From Micropterix aruncella (Eukaryota; Arthropoda; Insecta; Lepidoptera; Micropterigidae): a stretch of 64,000 nucleotides of DNA. Both the position numbers and the translations under genes were made by a program. The notes under the pieces are model-generated. The model made no database searches, was not told the DNA's origin, and worked only from the letters and a program-made list of their open reading frames with translations. Each line of letters opens with the position of its first letter. The stretch's first letter is position 1. Positions 63,273 to 64,000 of this stretch are shown piece after piece. The stretch lies in assembly GCA_944548615.1 (NCBI GenBank), contig OX155973.1, forward strand, positions 20,329,228 to 20,393,227. The letters run 5' to 3'.

Positions 63273-63461
63273 GTGAAAAACCCGATATCATCTAATGGGG
63301 AACCACATCATATGCTTACGAAAGGCCGATATGTGATGAAAATTTCGTCAGGAAATAGACGAATCGAATACAGGCGTTTTGAATCCGTTCTAGTTCATTA
63401 CTTAGCTCCTTATTCGGATCTAGCTAAGCTTCATCAGCGTAGTAAATTATTGGTTAAATAA
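63240..63461 (+). pseudogene. unrecognised short frame, possibly the end of a retroelement protein
   Basis: Open frame containing MLTKGRYVMKISSGNRRIEY, RRFESVLVHYLAPYSDLAKL, HQRSKLLVK, then stop. Basic, no domain that I recognise. The pattern (basic, short, ending just before an inverted-repeat element) would fit a fragment of a transposable-element protein. Could also be chance. Confidence 0.25.
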
Positions 63462-63501
63462 AAGATTGTGCCATTCGGCTTTTATCACAAAGAGGTACAG
63501 T

Positions 63502-63708
63502 CCGCGAGCAAGCTCAGAGGAATCTCGGGCTGGGAAAGTGGGCGAATGATGCCGCCCCCGAACGTCGTTTCATATCCCGCATTCTCCCAGTACTAGTATT
63601 CAACAAGTACTATGTAGTATTGGGAGAGTGCGGGGTGTGAAGCGACTGTCGGGACCGGTGTCATCAGCTCGCTTGCCCAGCCCCCGATTCCTCGGAGCTT
63701 GCGCGCGG
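63502..63708. mobile_element. MITE-like inverted repeat, ~95-bp arms
   Basis: CCGCGAGCAAGCTCAGAGGA at 63502 pairs imperfectly with TCCTCGGAGCTTGCGCGCGG ending 63708; ATATCCCGCATTCTCCCAGT pairs with ATTGGGAGAGTGCGGGGTGT. The centre is near 63605. GC-richer than its surroundings, non-coding. Confidence 0.72.
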
Positions 63709-63835
63709 TCAGTAGGAAATTTTGCACTCGTTTAAAAGAATGACGACGTGCTAATACTTTCTGACTGACCTCGCTTCCGACTGACCGTCTTCTACGCTCC
63801 CAAGTCTTCTAGAGCAGAGACCCAAATATTTGTGT

Positions 63836-63923
63836 ACGTATTCAATTATGATAGCAACTTTCAAGTTTCACCATGACATGGCTGATGTACCCTGGGTTGG
63901 CTCCCGACGAGGGAACTCCTCAA
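63836..63923 (-). repeat. element B arm monomer fragment
   Basis: CGTATTCAATTATGATAGCA, TTTCACCATGACATGGCTG, CTGGGTTGGCTCCCGACGAG: one reversed monomer of element B. Confidence 0.7.
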
Positions 63924-63968
63924 AAGTCGAAAAGTTGAAAAGTCGAAAAGTCGAAAAGTCGAAAAGTG
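63915..63968. repeat. octamer tandem repeat (AAAAGTCG)n
   Basis: About six units of AAAAGTCG with one AAAAGTTG variant. It joins directly onto the element B fragment. Confidence 0.85.
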
Positions 63969-64000
63969 GTAGTAGGATTTATGAAATTAATATTCAGATG

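Noticed and set aside
63055..63828. Cys-Val-rich minus-strand frames near 62828-63055
   Set aside because: Translation of a (CA)n compound microsatellite.

Overview
The window looks like insect nuclear DNA, most probably a moth or butterfly. It is AT-rich, with long (TA)n tracts. It carries many Helitrons with lepidopteran-style ends (ending CTAG, with a GCCCA...TGGGC hairpin), hAT, mariner and Penelope-like elements, 5'-truncated LINEs, an RTE-type tail and a tRNA-derived SINE. I see no convincing host gene, no functional tRNA or rRNA gene and no prokaryotic signal. This load would suit a W chromosome or other heterochromatin, but that is inference.

Layout. 1-10 kb: three copies of an unnamed hairpin-bearing repeat (D), LINE 3' ends, a SINE nested in another repeat, and a mariner relic. 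10-21 kb: a non-autonomous hAT with a perfect target duplication, a (TA)n tract, two copies of one MITE, and four Helitron-type insertions. 22-31 kb: a second hAT, a composite inverted-repeat element (F) between 153-155 bp direct repeats, a head-to-head Penelope-like dimer, a Helitron that keeps the end of its helicase, and one arm of the tandem-repeat element B. 32-37 kb: a near-perfect 1.02 kb palindrome between (TA)n arrays, then LINE fragments of three kinds. 40-47 kb: more Helitron and LINE debris, and a third clean hAT nested in repeat E. 47.6-50.4 kb: a foldback-like element (B) whose inverted arms are made of ~119 bp tandem monomers and whose core carries two datable LINE insertions. 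50.6-56.2 kb: hAT, Helitron, LINE RNase H, Penelope-like dimer, a mariner copy split by a fragment of element B, and another LINE end.

The one intact protein-coding gene is at 56934-60265. Three phase-0 exons encode 864 residues: a Mutator-like DDE transposase core joined to a C-terminal YqaJ/lambda-exonuclease-type nuclease, with all catalytic-type residues visible. A MITE sits in its second intron. Its transposon ends could not be found by eye, so it may be mobile or immobilised.

Working relationships inferred from sequence: the SINE carries the same 3' stem-loop plus CGCC motif as three LINE copies, with base changes that preserve pairing, so the LINE machinery probably mobilises it. Non-autonomous hAT and Helitron copies imply autonomous relatives elsewhere. 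Several nests (SINE in A, hAT in E, LINEs in B, B in mariner, D in LINE, MITE in the transposase intron) give a relative order of insertion.
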